Part shown: positions 15,730 through 24,989 of the stretch, piece by piece
Position numbering within the stretch: the first letter of the stretch is position 1
Layout: each line of letters opens with the position of its first letter
Position numbers and translations under genes: made by a program
From: an uncultured Tenacibaculum sp.
Lineage (GTDB): Bacteria; Bacteroidota; Bacteroidia; Flavobacteriales; Flavobacteriaceae
Length of the DNA: 64,000 nucleotides
Reading direction: 5' to 3'
Assembly (NCBI GenBank): GCA_947498055.1
Contig: CANMJA010000003.1
Span: forward strand, 172,808-236,807
The notes under the pieces: model-generated
Database searches by the model: none
What the model was told of the DNA's origin: nothing
What the model saw: the letters and a program-made list of their open reading frames with translations, nothing else

Positions 15730-18700
15730 ATGAATTTAAAATTACTCAAATCCATGACTAAAATAACTTTAGTCATGTTTCTTTTTTGTTTTGGTGCAAA
15801 TGCACAAAAACTAAAAACCTTGCCTGATCCTACAAAAACTAAAAAAGAGCAAGTTTATAAAAATCAAAAAATGTTTGATAGTAAAACAGGATCTACAAAC
15901 ACTAAAACTCCTATTGAGCGTCAAGCAGACAATGCTATTGAAAGAGCTAACTATGAGTTTGAAAGATTAAAAAATCCTTATACTGAAAAAATACCAGCAG
16001 GTATAAGAAAAGCAGAGCTTAGTTTTTCTAAAAAAATTAAGCTTGGAAACGCTTCTAAAGTAGCTCTTTCTAAAACAGCCTCTAAAGGAGAATATTATAA
16101 CTGGAAAAACAGAGGGCCTTATAATGTAGGTGGTAGAACTAGAGCTTTAGCTATTGATCGTAATAACGAAAATGTCATATTAGCTGGTGGTGTATCTGGT
16201 GGATTATGGAGATCTGAAAATAGAGGTGAAACTTGGAGAAAAGTAACTAGACAATTCCAAAATCCAAGTATTACTGCTATAGTACAAGATCCAAGACCTC
16301 ATAGAGGATATATTTGGTATTATGCATCTGGTGAACGTTCTGGTAATTCTGCTAGTGGTGGTGGTTCTTTTTATCAAGGAAGTGGTGTTTATAAATCTCA
16401 AGATCATGGAAGAACTTGGGAATTATTAAGAGCAACTGCTAATGAAAACATTGGTTTATTTGATTCTAGCTTCGACCTTATAAATTCTATCGCAATAAAC
16501 CCTGTAAATGGAGATTTATATGTAGGTACTTTTGATGGCCTTTATAGATCACAAGATGGTGGAAATTCTTTTACTGAAGTATTAGAAGGTGGTTTTGATA
16601 ACACTATAGAAATTAGCATCACTTCAACAGGTCAACTTTATGCTACTATAGATTCAGGAGGAACACCTAATGCTGGAATATTAACCTCTACAGATGGAGA
16701 TAACTGGACAAACATTACTCCAGAAGATCTTAATGTAGCATACGGAAGAGTTGCTATTGGTATTGATCCATCTAATGAAAACACAGTGTATTTTCTTTCA
16801 GAATTTACTGATCGATCAGTAAACCCATCTGTTCAAAGACACTTATTACATAAATATAATGCTTCACCAAATGAAGGAGAAGAAACATGGACTAACTTAA
16901 GTGTTAATTTACCTTTATCTATTGGTGGACGTGTTGGTAGTTTAAATTCTCAAGGTGGATATAACTGGTTAGTAAAAGTACACCCTACAGATAGTAACAT
17001 CGTTTTTGTTGCTGGAACAAATGTATATAGATCTACAACAGGATTTACAACTCCTGCAGGGCAAGAAAGTTGGGTAGCTGGATATTCTCCTTTGAATGAT
17101 GTTAGTTTATATACCAATCAGCATCCAGATCAACATGCTTTGGTATTTTTCCCTTCAAATCCAAATAGAGCTTTATCTGGTAATGATGGAGGAGTTTTTA
17201 TTACAGAAGATATTACTGCTACAAATGAAGGTATAGAGCCAGTAAGATGGGAATCTTTAAATAATGGATATATTACTACACAACCATATCACGTTTCTTT
17301 TGACCCAGAAGCTACTAACGATAACTTAGTTGCAGGTTTTCAAGATAATGGAACTTGGTTTACTGATTCGTCTGATTCAAAGGCAATTTGGGAAGAAGAT
17401 TTTGGTGGAGATGGTGCTTATAGTGCTATTTCTGATGGAGGTAGAACTCGTTATGTATCTTCTCAAAGAGGAAGAGTATTTAGATTTAATTTTGATGAAA
17501 GCGGTGAATTTGAATCTTTTACTTCTGTAGTACCTGCTGGTCCAGGTAGAAATGATTTCTCTTTTATTAATCCTTTTATTCTAGATCATAACAATGATAA
17601 TATTATGTATATGCCTATACAAAATAGAATATGGAGAAATAGAAACTTAGATGAAATTCCTTTATTCTCTAATAGTGCTACTACTGTTAACTGGACAAGT
17701 ATTACTAGTTCTCAAACACCTGCAGGGTCTAGAATTACGGCTTTAGATGTTTCTACATTTCCTGTAGCTAATAGATTATATTATGGTACTAACACTGGTG
17801 CTGTATTTAGAATGGACAATGCTAATATAGACGACCAAGAAGCTGTAGATATTACTACAGGAAAAGGATTACCTACTGGTTTTATTAATGATGTTAATGT
17901 AGACCCATCTAACTCTGATAGAGTAATTATTACTTTTTCTAACTATGGTATACAAAGTTTATTCTTTACAGAAGATGCTGGAGAAACTTGGATGAACATT
18001 AGTGGTAATTTAGAAGAAAATGCAGATGGTTCAGGAAATGGTCCTTCTGTTAGAAGTACTGCTTTCTTAGGTGCTACAGGTAGAAAAGGATCTAGATCTC
18101 AAAGAATCTTTGCTGCAACTAGTACTGGTTTATTTTATACAGATTACTTTAATGGTCAAAATACTGTATGGAGAAAAGAAAACAACATTCTTGGTAATTC
18201 AGTAACGGATGAAGTAGTTACTAGAAAAGATGGTCTTATAGCTGTTGCTTCTCATGGTAACGGAATGTTTAGTGCTCGTTTGCCTCTAAGAAACGCTCTT
18301 CCTACTTCTACTTTAAGCACTGCTTTTTTATTAGATGATATAAATGTTGCTGAAAACAGTGTGGATACAGAAATTGATATTACTGGTTTATTTGTTCAAT
18401 CTCAAGGATTGCCAATAAATATTGAAGTTACAAATTCTAATCCAGAATTAGTTACTGTTACTTTAACAGGAAATACTTTAACATTAGCGTATGCTCCTGA
18501 TAGTATTGGATCTGCTGCTATTGGTTTAATCGCTACTTCTGGCAATGAACAAGTATCTGAAGGATTTACAGTAAATGTATCTGAGTTTGCTATTTACGAA
18601 CAAGTAAACACTCGTGTAAGTTCTGTTCCTTCTCAAAACTTTTTAGATTTTGGAGGAATTGCACAATCTGCCGATGATTTTACAATACCTGCAGGTAATA

Positions 18701-19419
18701 CATGGAATATAGAAAGAGTAGTTGCTTTTGGTGGTTCTAACGGAACTCCTGTTTTTAATGGTGCAACTGTCGTTATTTACAATGATAATAATGGAGCTCC
18801 AGGAGAGGAAATTTATAACAGTGGAGATATTACACCAGTATCTGAACCAAATAATGCTAATTTAAACATTAACTTACCTGAGGCTGTAACATTAGAAAGT
18901 GGAAATTATTGGGTTTCTATTTATGTTAATCTTGCTTTTGCCGGAGGAAACCAATGGTTTTGGAATTCTGAAGAAAATAGCGTAGGACAAGTAACGCAAT
19001 TTAGAGATGCTGCTAATCTTTTTGGAACTGGAGCTATTGATTGGACTCCTTCTAATATAGCTTTAGGAAGAGATTCTATTGATCAAATTTTCCAAATTTT
19101 TGGTGATATTATTGGTACAGACATTGAGGAAGACGCTACACAAGAAGCTTCTCTAGCTACTCTTGATAACGGTTTAAACTCTTTAGCATGGCCTAACCCT
19201 TCTACTGGTTCTTTTAATTTCAATATAGGTGCTATCACATCAGAAAATGAAGTATCTATTCATATATTTGATATTAGTGGAAAGTTAGTACATCAAAAAT
19301 CTAACCTTACATCTAAAACTAATTATACTTGGAACGCTTCTAAAGTATCTTCAGGTTTTTATTTTGTAAACGTAAAAGGAGAAAACACTTCTAAACGTTT
19401 TAAAATTATTAAAAAGTAA
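15730..19419 (+). CDS. T9SS-exported BNR/sortilin-like beta-propeller protein
   Basis: This 1229-residue protein has a signal peptide (to about residue 26, FCFGANAQ) and a long region of BNR/Asp-box repeats typical of VPS10/sortilin-like propellers (SENRGETW, SQDHGRTW, SQDGGNSF, TEDAGETW) spanning about 110-860. An Ig-like segment (about 865-960) and a beta-sandwich (about 965-1130) follow, then a C-terminal type A T9SS sorting domain of about 75 residues (LAWPNPSTGSFNF to RFKIIKK). It is therefore exported through the type IX system and placed on the surface or released. Similar proteins are often annotated as glycosyl hydrolases or peptidases, but no sialidase catalytic set can be identified. 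Single gene with its own promoter and terminator. Confidence 0.9.
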   Translation: MNLKLLKSMTKITLVMFLFCFGANAQKLKTLPDPTKTKKEQVYKNQKMFDSKTGSTNTKTPIERQADNAIERANYEFERLKNPYTEKIPAGIRKAELSFSKKIKLGNASKVALSKTASKGEYYNWKNRGPYNVGGRTRALAIDRNNENVILAGGVSGGLWRSENRGETWRKVTRQFQNPSITAIVQDPRPHRGYIWYYASGERSGNSASGGGSFYQGSGVYKSQDHGRTWELLRATANENIGLFDSSFDLINSIAINPVNGDLYVGTFDGLYRSQDGGNSFTEVLEGGFDNTIEISITSTGQLYATIDSGGTPNAGILTSTDGDNWTNITPEDLNVAYGRVAIGIDPSNENTVYFLSEFTDRSVNPSVQRHLLHKYNASPNEGEETWTNLSVNLPLSIGGRVGSLNSQGGYNWLVKVHPTDSNIVFVAGTNVYRSTTGFTTPAGQESWVAGYSPLNDVSLYTNQHPDQHALVFFPSNPNRALSGNDGGVFITEDITATNEGIEPVRWESLNNGYITTQPYHVSFDPEATNDNLVAGFQDNGTWFTDSSDSKAIWEEDFGGDGAYSAISDGGRTRYVSSQRGRVFRFNFDESGEFESFTSVVPAGPGRNDFSFINPFILDHNNDNIMYMPIQNRIWRNRNLDEIPLFSNSATTVNWTSITSSQTPAGSRITALDVSTFPVANRLYYGTNTGAVFRMDNANIDDQEAVDITTGKGLPTGFINDVNVDPSNSDRVIITFSNYGIQSLFFTEDAGETWMNISGNLEENADGSGNGPSVRSTAFLGATGRKGSRSQRIFAATSTGLFYTDYFNGQNTVWRKENNILGNSVTDEVVTRKDGLIAVASHGNGMFSARLPLRNALPTSTLSTAFLLDDINVAENSVDTEIDITGLFVQSQGLPINIEVTNSNPELVTVTLTGNTLTLAYAPDSIGSAAIGLIATSGNEQVSEGFTVNVSEFAIYEQVNTRVSSVPSQNFLDFGGIAQSADDFTIPAGNTWNIERVVAFGGSNGTPVFNGATVVIYNDNNGAPGEEIYNSGDITPVSEPNNANLNINLPEAVTLESGNYWVSIYVNLAFAGGNQWFWNSEENSVGQVTQFRDAANLFGTGAIDWTPSNIALGRDSIDQIFQIFGDIIGTDIEEDATQEASLATLDNGLNSLAWPNPSTGSFNFNIGAITSENEVSIHIFDISGKLVHQKSNLTSKTNYTWNASKVSSGFYFVNVKGENTSKRFKIIKK

Positions 19420-19441
19420 AACCTAATACATAATTAATTTT

Positions 19442-19488
19442 CGAGATTATTTGTAATATATTGTATATTCAAATAATCTCGTTTTTTT
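19442..19488 (+). terminator. Rho-independent terminator after the BNR protein gene
   Basis: CGAGATTATTTG (19442-19453) pairs perfectly with CAAATAATCTCG (19470-19481), followed by seven T residues. Confidence 0.88.
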
Positions 19489-19500
19489 ATACAATAATTC

Positions 19501-19944
19501 ATGAAAAATTACTTTTATACTATTTTACTTACGCTATTATTTTTTTCTTGCAAACCAACCATAAAAGCACAAGAAAAAAAAGAAATAAAACCTAAAAAGC
19601 AGAAAATTGCGAAACCAAAATTTGGAGACCTTGTAGATGAAAAAATAATAAGCCCAAATATTATTAAACTACAAGTAATTATTCTTGAAGAAATGAAACC
19701 TAATAATGTTTGCGGGTCAGCATATTCTAATACATTAAAAGTTAAAGTAAACAAAATACTATCATCTGGCTCTAGCATTACCAATGCAATTATAAAAGAC
19801 AAAAATTATACTTTTATTTTAAATAATTTAGCTCAGGAAAAAGTAACCACAAAAATAAAACTAGGAAAAAAAATATCTTTAACAATAAAAGAAGGCTTGT
19901 GTAAAAAGGAGAATCAATCTCTTTATGAAATCATTGGTTTCTAA
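19501..19944 (+). CDS. Small unknown lipoprotein
   Basis: A 147-residue protein with a lipoprotein signal (FYTILLTLLFFSC, lipid Cys at residue 17), a Lys-rich linker (about 24-42) and a small beta-rich domain. That domain contains a second and a third Cys (NVCGSAYSN and EGLCKKENQ), which could form a disulfide. Such small lipoproteins with an NVCGS motif occur in flavobacteria, but I cannot assign a function. It begins 12 nt after the terminator of the BNR protein gene and is convergent with the haloperoxidase-like gene. No promoter is obvious in the short gap, so read-through is possible. Confidence 0.75.
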   Translation: MKNYFYTILLTLLFFSCKPTIKAQEKKEIKPKKQKIAKPKFGDLVDEKIISPNIIKLQVIILEEMKPNNVCGSAYSNTLKVKVNKILSSGSSITNAIIKDKNYTFILNNLAQEKVTTKIKLGKKISLTIKEGLCKKENQSLYEIIGF

Positions 19945-19949
19945 AAATC

Positions 19950-20232
19950 TTAATAATAAATAAACCTAAAATTTTCATATCCTTTTATTTCTCTTATTTT
20001 AGAATCTAGTATTTCCTTTAGTTGCAGCTTAACCTTACTAACAACATGATTTACAACACATATTACACTCGTTTCCGCTTTTGAATTTAATCCTTTTTAA
20101 AAACATAAACCTAAAAGAGTTCTTTTATCCGTGTCTGATAGTGTCGTAGGATTTTTTAAATTTTGTTTCTTTACATCAAGGAAAAGAAGATAGTAACAAT
20201 ATGTAACTTTATGATTAAAGAAGGGTCATATT
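19950..20232 (-). other. Intergenic stretch with open but unrecognised reading frames, possible gene remnant
   Basis: Between convergent genes there is a 395-nt gap. On the minus strand one frame stays open for about 42 codons (about 20232-20103, ending RTLLGLCF), meets one TAA and remains open for 45 more codons in the same frame to the stop at 19950-19952 (includes ETSVICVVNHVV and KLQLKEILDSKIREI). No start codon, family match or promoter is seen. It may be a decayed gene end or chance. Confidence 0.2.
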
Positions 20233-20339
20233 AAATCTTTCAAAACATCTAAGAACTGAATTTTATCTATGATTATTCAATAGAAAGATGTACCTAATTT
20301 AAAATTCAACACCATCTAAATGCACAATAGAGTATAGCA

Positions 20340-21659
20340 TTAATTTATTTTTTCATAAATATACTCACCTATATTTTCACCTTGCTCTAATCCATTATCA
20401 ACAGCTGCTCTATAATGTATCCCTCCATAAAGCCTACTAATTGCTGCTTCTTCTGCTGCTACTTTGAAAGATTTAAATTCCCTTGAAGGCAATCCGTAAG
20501 GTAATTCTGTAGTATCTATAAAATTAAAATTACCTTTAAAAATATGAGTTAAAATTGTAGATGCAGCACCTGAAACTACTGAATGACCGCTAGTGTACTC
20601 TGGAAAAGGTGGAGTTTGTAAAAGAGGCGTCCAATTTTTATCGATAGACATATTAATTAGTGTTTCTGGTCTTATCAAATTACTTCGATACTTTTCATCC
20701 CAACAACTAATAAATGCATCAAAGATTCCAATAGAAGTGTATGTTTGCGCATAAATTGCACCTTCTAAATTTAATTTGTTTTTTTTACATGCAATATTTG
20801 TAATGCCAACCCAGTGACCACCTGGTGTTATTTTTTTAGTTGCCACTGTTAAATGGCCTGTACTTACTGCAACATAGGGATTACAATCCCAAAATTGCGC
20901 TATCTTAATTTCTTCCGATGTATCTCCTTTTTCTTTTATTGAATTTGTAACCTCATAAACCTCTCTTAATTCTTTATAAAAAACACTTCCTTTTTCAAGA
21001 GAGAATTCTGGATGTTTTTTAGGTTTAAATTGAGCTGCTGTCTTTAAAATTAAAGGACGAATTTTATTCCAATGAGGCTCTATACCATCCATATACGATG
21101 GAGGTGTTGGTTGCCATCTCGAAATTTGGTCTGTATTCACAGTAAATTTTGGCATTGTTCGTGTTTTACTGTAATTATCTGCCTCTAACCAAGTATGAAT
21201 ATGTGTAGCTACTTTTAATCCATACTTTTCAGATACTTCAAACTCTTTTAAATTTCTTTTCTTCCAAACATCATATAATGAATCTTGAAATTTATTAATT
21301 AAATCGTGTGTAAAAACTAACTTCTTACTTACTTCAATATAAGCAACCAATGCAGAAACATTTAAGTTTACAGAAAGTTCCTCTGGTTTTGGTATACTTT
21401 CTAAGGATTTTATTTTTGTTGCTAACGATTTATATTTTGTGTTTTTTTGAGCAATAATTTCATATGCTGCTATGTTCGGATACACATACACACGACTCGC
21501 TACTGGAGGTGAAAAAATATCATGAACTAACGTTTTTGTTACTTTATCTAAAGAATTATAGTAGTCCTCAACATTCACCTTAATAGGCTCTGATTCGTCT
21601 TTACAAGACACTATTATTAGGATAAAAAAACAATACCTTATTAAATAAAATCTATGCAT
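20340..21659 (-). CDS. Vanadium haloperoxidase/PAP2-family lipoprotein
   Basis: A 439-residue protein with a lipoprotein signal (CFFILIIVSC, Cys at about 19). The C-terminal half carries the family's three signature regions: KYRSNLIRP (K-x6-RP), YTSGHSVVSGAA (SGH) and SRLYGGIHYRAAVD (SR-x5-H). This pocket binds vanadate in haloperoxidases and phosphate in PAP2 phosphatases. The Asp normally four residues after the last His is Ala here, with an Asp two residues later, so catalytic class is uncertain. It would act in the periplasm or at the surface. It is downstream of the alpha-galactosidase/SusCD locus on the same strand but separated by a terminator hairpin at 21724-21757. Confidence 0.85.
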   Translation of the reverse strand: MHRFYLIRYCFFILIIVSCKDESEPIKVNVEDYYNSLDKVTKTLVHDIFSPPVASRVYVYPNIAAYEIIAQKNTKYKSLATKIKSLESIPKPEELSVNLNVSALVAYIEVSKKLVFTHDLINKFQDSLYDVWKKRNLKEFEVSEKYGLKVATHIHTWLEADNYSKTRTMPKFTVNTDQISRWQPTPPSYMDGIEPHWNKIRPLILKTAAQFKPKKHPEFSLEKGSVFYKELREVYEVTNSIKEKGDTSEEIKIAQFWDCNPYVAVSTGHLTVATKKITPGGHWVGITNIACKKNKLNLEGAIYAQTYTSIGIFDAFISCWDEKYRSNLIRPETLINMSIDKNWTPLLQTPPFPEYTSGHSVVSGAASTILTHIFKGNFNFIDTTELPYGLPSREFKSFKVAAEEAAISRLYGGIHYRAAVDNGLEQGENIGEYIYEKIN

Positions 21660-21723
21660 TTTAAATAAGTTTTAATAGTATGCGATTTATGAGTATCTCT
21701 TTCGCATATAGAATTTAACATAA

Positions 21724-21757
21724 ATAGAATCAAGGGATTTAAGCCTCTTGATTCTAT
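21724..21757 (-). terminator. Terminator hairpin at the end of the SusCD/alpha-galactosidase locus
   Basis: ATAGAATCAAG (21724-21734) and CTTGATTCTAT (21747-21757) are perfect 11-bp arms with a 12-nt loop, 31 nt beyond the glpK-glpD stop codon. The following minus-strand bases are only moderately T-rich. Confidence 0.6.
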
Positions 21758-21788
21758 TTCTACATGAAATTATAATATGTAATTCATA

Positions 21789-24700
21789 TTATTTAAACTC
21801 TTCATCATAATATATTGTGGCGTCTGACATAAGTGTTTTTAAAGTCTCTTTTTCTTCTTTTACACGTTTATCATTCCAATCTAACATTTTAATACAATCA
21901 TTAACAATAGCATCCAAATGTTTAGAAATACTATTAATATCGAAATACAATCTTCCTGTACGTCTTACAAAAAAATCTGCTAAACCATTTATCATTTCGT
22001 TATGAATACAGTACCATAACTCCGATCGTATTAAACGTTCTTCGACAGATCCTGTCATAAAAAAAGAAACTTTGTTTATAATTTTAGTAGCACTTTTCCC
22101 ATAATTTGTACACAAATACCAAGCAAAATAAGCATCTTCTATTCCTAAATCTTTTAATGTAATTTCTAATTCTTTTTGATATTCTTTTACTTCTTTAGAG
22201 GAAATCATTGATGGACTTACTAATGAAATATGATCTGTATCAGATTTTTTCAACGCCTTTTTTCGTTTTTCACTCATTGTTTTCAACACCGTATCAATAA
22301 CTCTATGCGCCATTTTACGATATCCTGTTAATTTACCTCCTGCAATAGAAATTAAACCACTTTTTGAAATGAAAATCTCATCTTTTCTTGAAAGATCTGA
22401 AGGATCTTTTTCTTCTTCGTGAATTAAAGGTCTAAGTCCAGCCCAATTAGATTCTATATCTTCTATCCCTAAATGAATATCTGGAAACATATTATTAATT
22501 GCACTTAATAAGTATTCTGCATCTTTTTTAGTTGCAACTACTCTATCTAAATTCCCTGAATAATTCGTATCCGTTGTTCCTACATATGTACATCGTCCTC
22601 TTGGGATTGCAAAAACCATTCTACCATCAGACACATCAAAATAAACAGATTGTTTAATTGGTAACTTTTCAAACGGAAAAACAATATGTACCCCTTTTGT
22701 TAAATGCAAACGTTTATGATTTATAGAATCGTCTTTCTTTCTTAGTGTATCAACCCAAGGGCCAGCAGCAGACACATAATTGTTACCCTGTATATTCAAC
22801 GTCTTTCCTGTATTATGATCTATACAATTTAAACTCTCAATGGTTCCTTCACTATTATAAACAAATGAGTTCATTTCACAATAATTTAGTATTGTAGCCC
22901 CAAACTCAGAAGCTTTTTTAAGAATTTCTATCGTTAATCTAGCATCATCTGTTCTATATTCTGCATAGTAACCACTTCCTAATGTTATAGATTCATCTAA
23001 TAAAGGTTCTTTATCTAAAGTTTCTTTTTTATTCAACATTCTTCTACGATCATCCCCATCTACATTTGCTAACATATCATAGACTTTTAAACCTATAGCA
23101 GTCATCATTTTACCATAAGTTCCTCCTTCAATTAAAGGCAGTAACATTTTTTCAGGAATTACTAAATGTGGTGCTAGTTTATGAACGATTGCACGCTCCG
23201 TGCCCGATTCTCTTACTAAGCCAATTTCTAATTGTTTCAAATAGCGAAGTCCACCATGAATTAATTTTGTTGACTTATTACTTGTACCAGAAGCAAAATC
23301 ATTTTTCTCGATCAAACATACTCTCATTCCTCTAGAAGAAGCATCTAACGCAATTCCTGCTCCAGTTACTCCTCCTCCAATAATCACCAAATCAAATAAC
23401 TTATCTGACTTTGCTTTTTTTAATTGTTTTTCCCGATCTAAAACAGAAAAACGAACTACTTTAGATTTCTTTTTTTTCTTACCTGGACTTTGTGTTCTTT
23501 CTATAGCCTTTAACCATCCTTTATATTTTTTCTTTCTAACTTTTGGTTCAATTGAAGCATTAAAAACAGTATCAACTTTACGAATGGTATCAATCTCATT
23601 TTTATTCCAAATACCAGCTTTTATTCCTGCTAAAAGAGCTGCTCCAAATGCTGTAACCTCAATCATTTTTGGTCGGTCTACCGCTACATTTAAAATATCT
23701 GCTTGAAACTGCATTAAATAATTATTTGCACTAGCTCCTCCATCCACTTTTAAAGTAATCATTTCTTTACCACTATCATTAATCATGGCATTAATTACAT
23801 CGTTAGTTTGATACGCAAGTGCTTCAACTGTAGCTTTTATAATTTCGGCTCTACCTGTATCTAAGGTCATTCCATAAATACTCCCTTTTGCTTCTGCATC
23901 CCAATACGGGGCTCCTAAACCTGCAAAAGCAGGTACTACATAAATATTTTCTAATGGTGGAATGCTTTTACAAATAGCTTCTGTATCTGAAGCTTTTTCT
24001 ATAATTTGCATTCTATCTCTAAGCCATTGTATTGATGCTCCTCCTACAAAAACACTTCCTTCTAAGGCATATTTTGTTGGTTCAGACTCTAAACTACACG
24101 TTAATGTTGTTAATAACCCGTTATTAGAAACTACTTGTTTTTTACCAATATTAAGTAATATAAAACAACCTGTTCCATAGGTGTTTTTTGCTATTCCAGA
24201 TTTAAATCCACCTTGTCCAAAAAGAGATGCTTGTTGATCTCCGGCAACTCCATAAATTGGAATTTTTAATCCTTCAAAATCTATAGCCCCATAATCTGAA
24301 GAAGAATGTTGTACTTCAGGTAACATTACTTTAGGTATATCTAAAACTTTAAGTATTGTTTCATCCCAGCATAAATCCTTAATATTATATAACATCGTTC
24401 TAGATGCATTTGTATGATCAGTAAGATGTTTTTCTCCTTTTGTAAATTTATAAACTAACCAACTATCAATCGTTCCAAAGCATAATTTTCCAGCTTTTGC
24501 CTTCTTTTTTGCTCCTTCTACATTCTCTAAAATCCATTTTAATTTTGTTCCTGAAAAATAAGAATCGATTACTAATCCCGTATGTTCTTTTACATATTCT
24601 GATAATCCTTCCTTTTTTAGTTCTTCACAAATTGCTGTAGTTCGTTTATCTAACCAAACAATTGCATTATAAATTGGCTCTCCTGTTTCTTTATCCCAAA

Positions 24701-24962
24701 CAACAGTTGTCTCTCTTTGGTTTGTAATGCCAACAGCTGCTATTTCTGACGGATTAATACCCGATTTAGTGACTGCTTCTTGAAAGGTTTCTAATTGATC
24801 ATTATATATAGTAATAGGATCATGTTCTACCCAACCTGATTCTGGATAGTATTGTGTTAACTCTTTTTGAACTATTGCTTTTATTTCTCCTTCTTTGTTA
24901 AAAATAATAGTTCTAGTACTAGTAGTACCTTGATCGAAAGCGACTATATAATTCTTTTCCAT
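21789..24962 (-). CDS. Fused glycerol kinase-glycerol-3-phosphate dehydrogenase
   Basis: This 1057-residue single reading frame joins two full enzymes. Residues 1-490 are glycerol kinase (FGGY family): FDQGTTSTR at 9-17, WVEHDP at 44-49, catalytic D242 in GDQQAS. A basic linker follows (491-520, GKKKKKSK). Residues 521-1057 are an FAD-dependent glycerol-3-phosphate dehydrogenase of GlpD/GlpO type, with the dinucleotide site IIGGGVTGAG (527-536), FASGTSNKSTKLIHGGLRYL (556-575) and a C-terminal GlpD helical domain. It would phosphorylate glycerol and oxidise the product to dihydroxyacetone phosphate, passing electrons to quinone at the membrane. The sequence resembles the Firmicutes-type GlpD. 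It is the last gene of the SusCD/GH36 locus, 27 nt after the symporter. No glycerol facilitator gene is nearby. Confidence 0.95.
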   Translation of the reverse strand: MEKNYIVAFDQGTTSTRTIIFNKEGEIKAIVQKELTQYYPESGWVEHDPITIYNDQLETFQEAVTKSGINPSEIAAVGITNQRETTVVWDKETGEPIYNAIVWLDKRTTAICEELKKEGLSEYVKEHTGLVIDSYFSGTKLKWILENVEGAKKKAKAGKLCFGTIDSWLVYKFTKGEKHLTDHTNASRTMLYNIKDLCWDETILKVLDIPKVMLPEVQHSSSDYGAIDFEGLKIPIYGVAGDQQASLFGQGGFKSGIAKNTYGTGCFILLNIGKKQVVSNNGLLTTLTCSLESEPTKYALEGSVFVGGASIQWLRDRMQIIEKASDTEAICKSIPPLENIYVVPAFAGLGAPYWDAEAKGSIYGMTLDTGRAEIIKATVEALAYQTNDVINAMINDSGKEMITLKVDGGASANNYLMQFQADILNVAVDRPKMIEVTAFGAALLAGIKAGIWNKNEIDTIRKVDTVFNASIEPKVRKKKYKGWLKAIERTQSPGKKKKKSKVVRFSVLDREKQLKKAKSDKLFDLVIIGGGVTGAGIALDASSRGMRVCLIEKNDFASGTSNKSTKLIHGGLRYLKQLEIGLVRESGTERAIVHKLAPHLVIPEKMLLPLIEGGTYGKMMTAIGLKVYDMLANVDGDDRRRMLNKKETLDKEPLLDESITLGSGYYAEYRTDDARLTIEILKKASEFGATILNYCEMNSFVYNSEGTIESLNCIDHNTGKTLNIQGNNYVSAAGPWVDTLRKKDDSINHKRLHLTKGVHIVFPFEKLPIKQSVYFDVSDGRMVFAIPRGRCTYVGTTDTNYSGNLDRVVATKKDAEYLLSAINNMFPDIHLGIEDIESNWAGLRPLIHEEEKDPSDLSRKDEIFISKSGLISIAGGKLTGYRKMAHRVIDTVLKTMSEKRKKALKKSDTDHISLVSPSMISSKEVKEYQKELEITLKDLGIEDAYFAWYLCTNYGKSATKIINKVSFFMTGSVEERLIRSELWYCIHNEMINGLADFFVRRTGRLYFDINSISKHLDAIVNDCIKMLDWNDKRVKEEKETLKTLMSDATIYYDEEFK

Positions 24963-24989
24963 TACTATGGATTTTTTGTTGATTAATTT

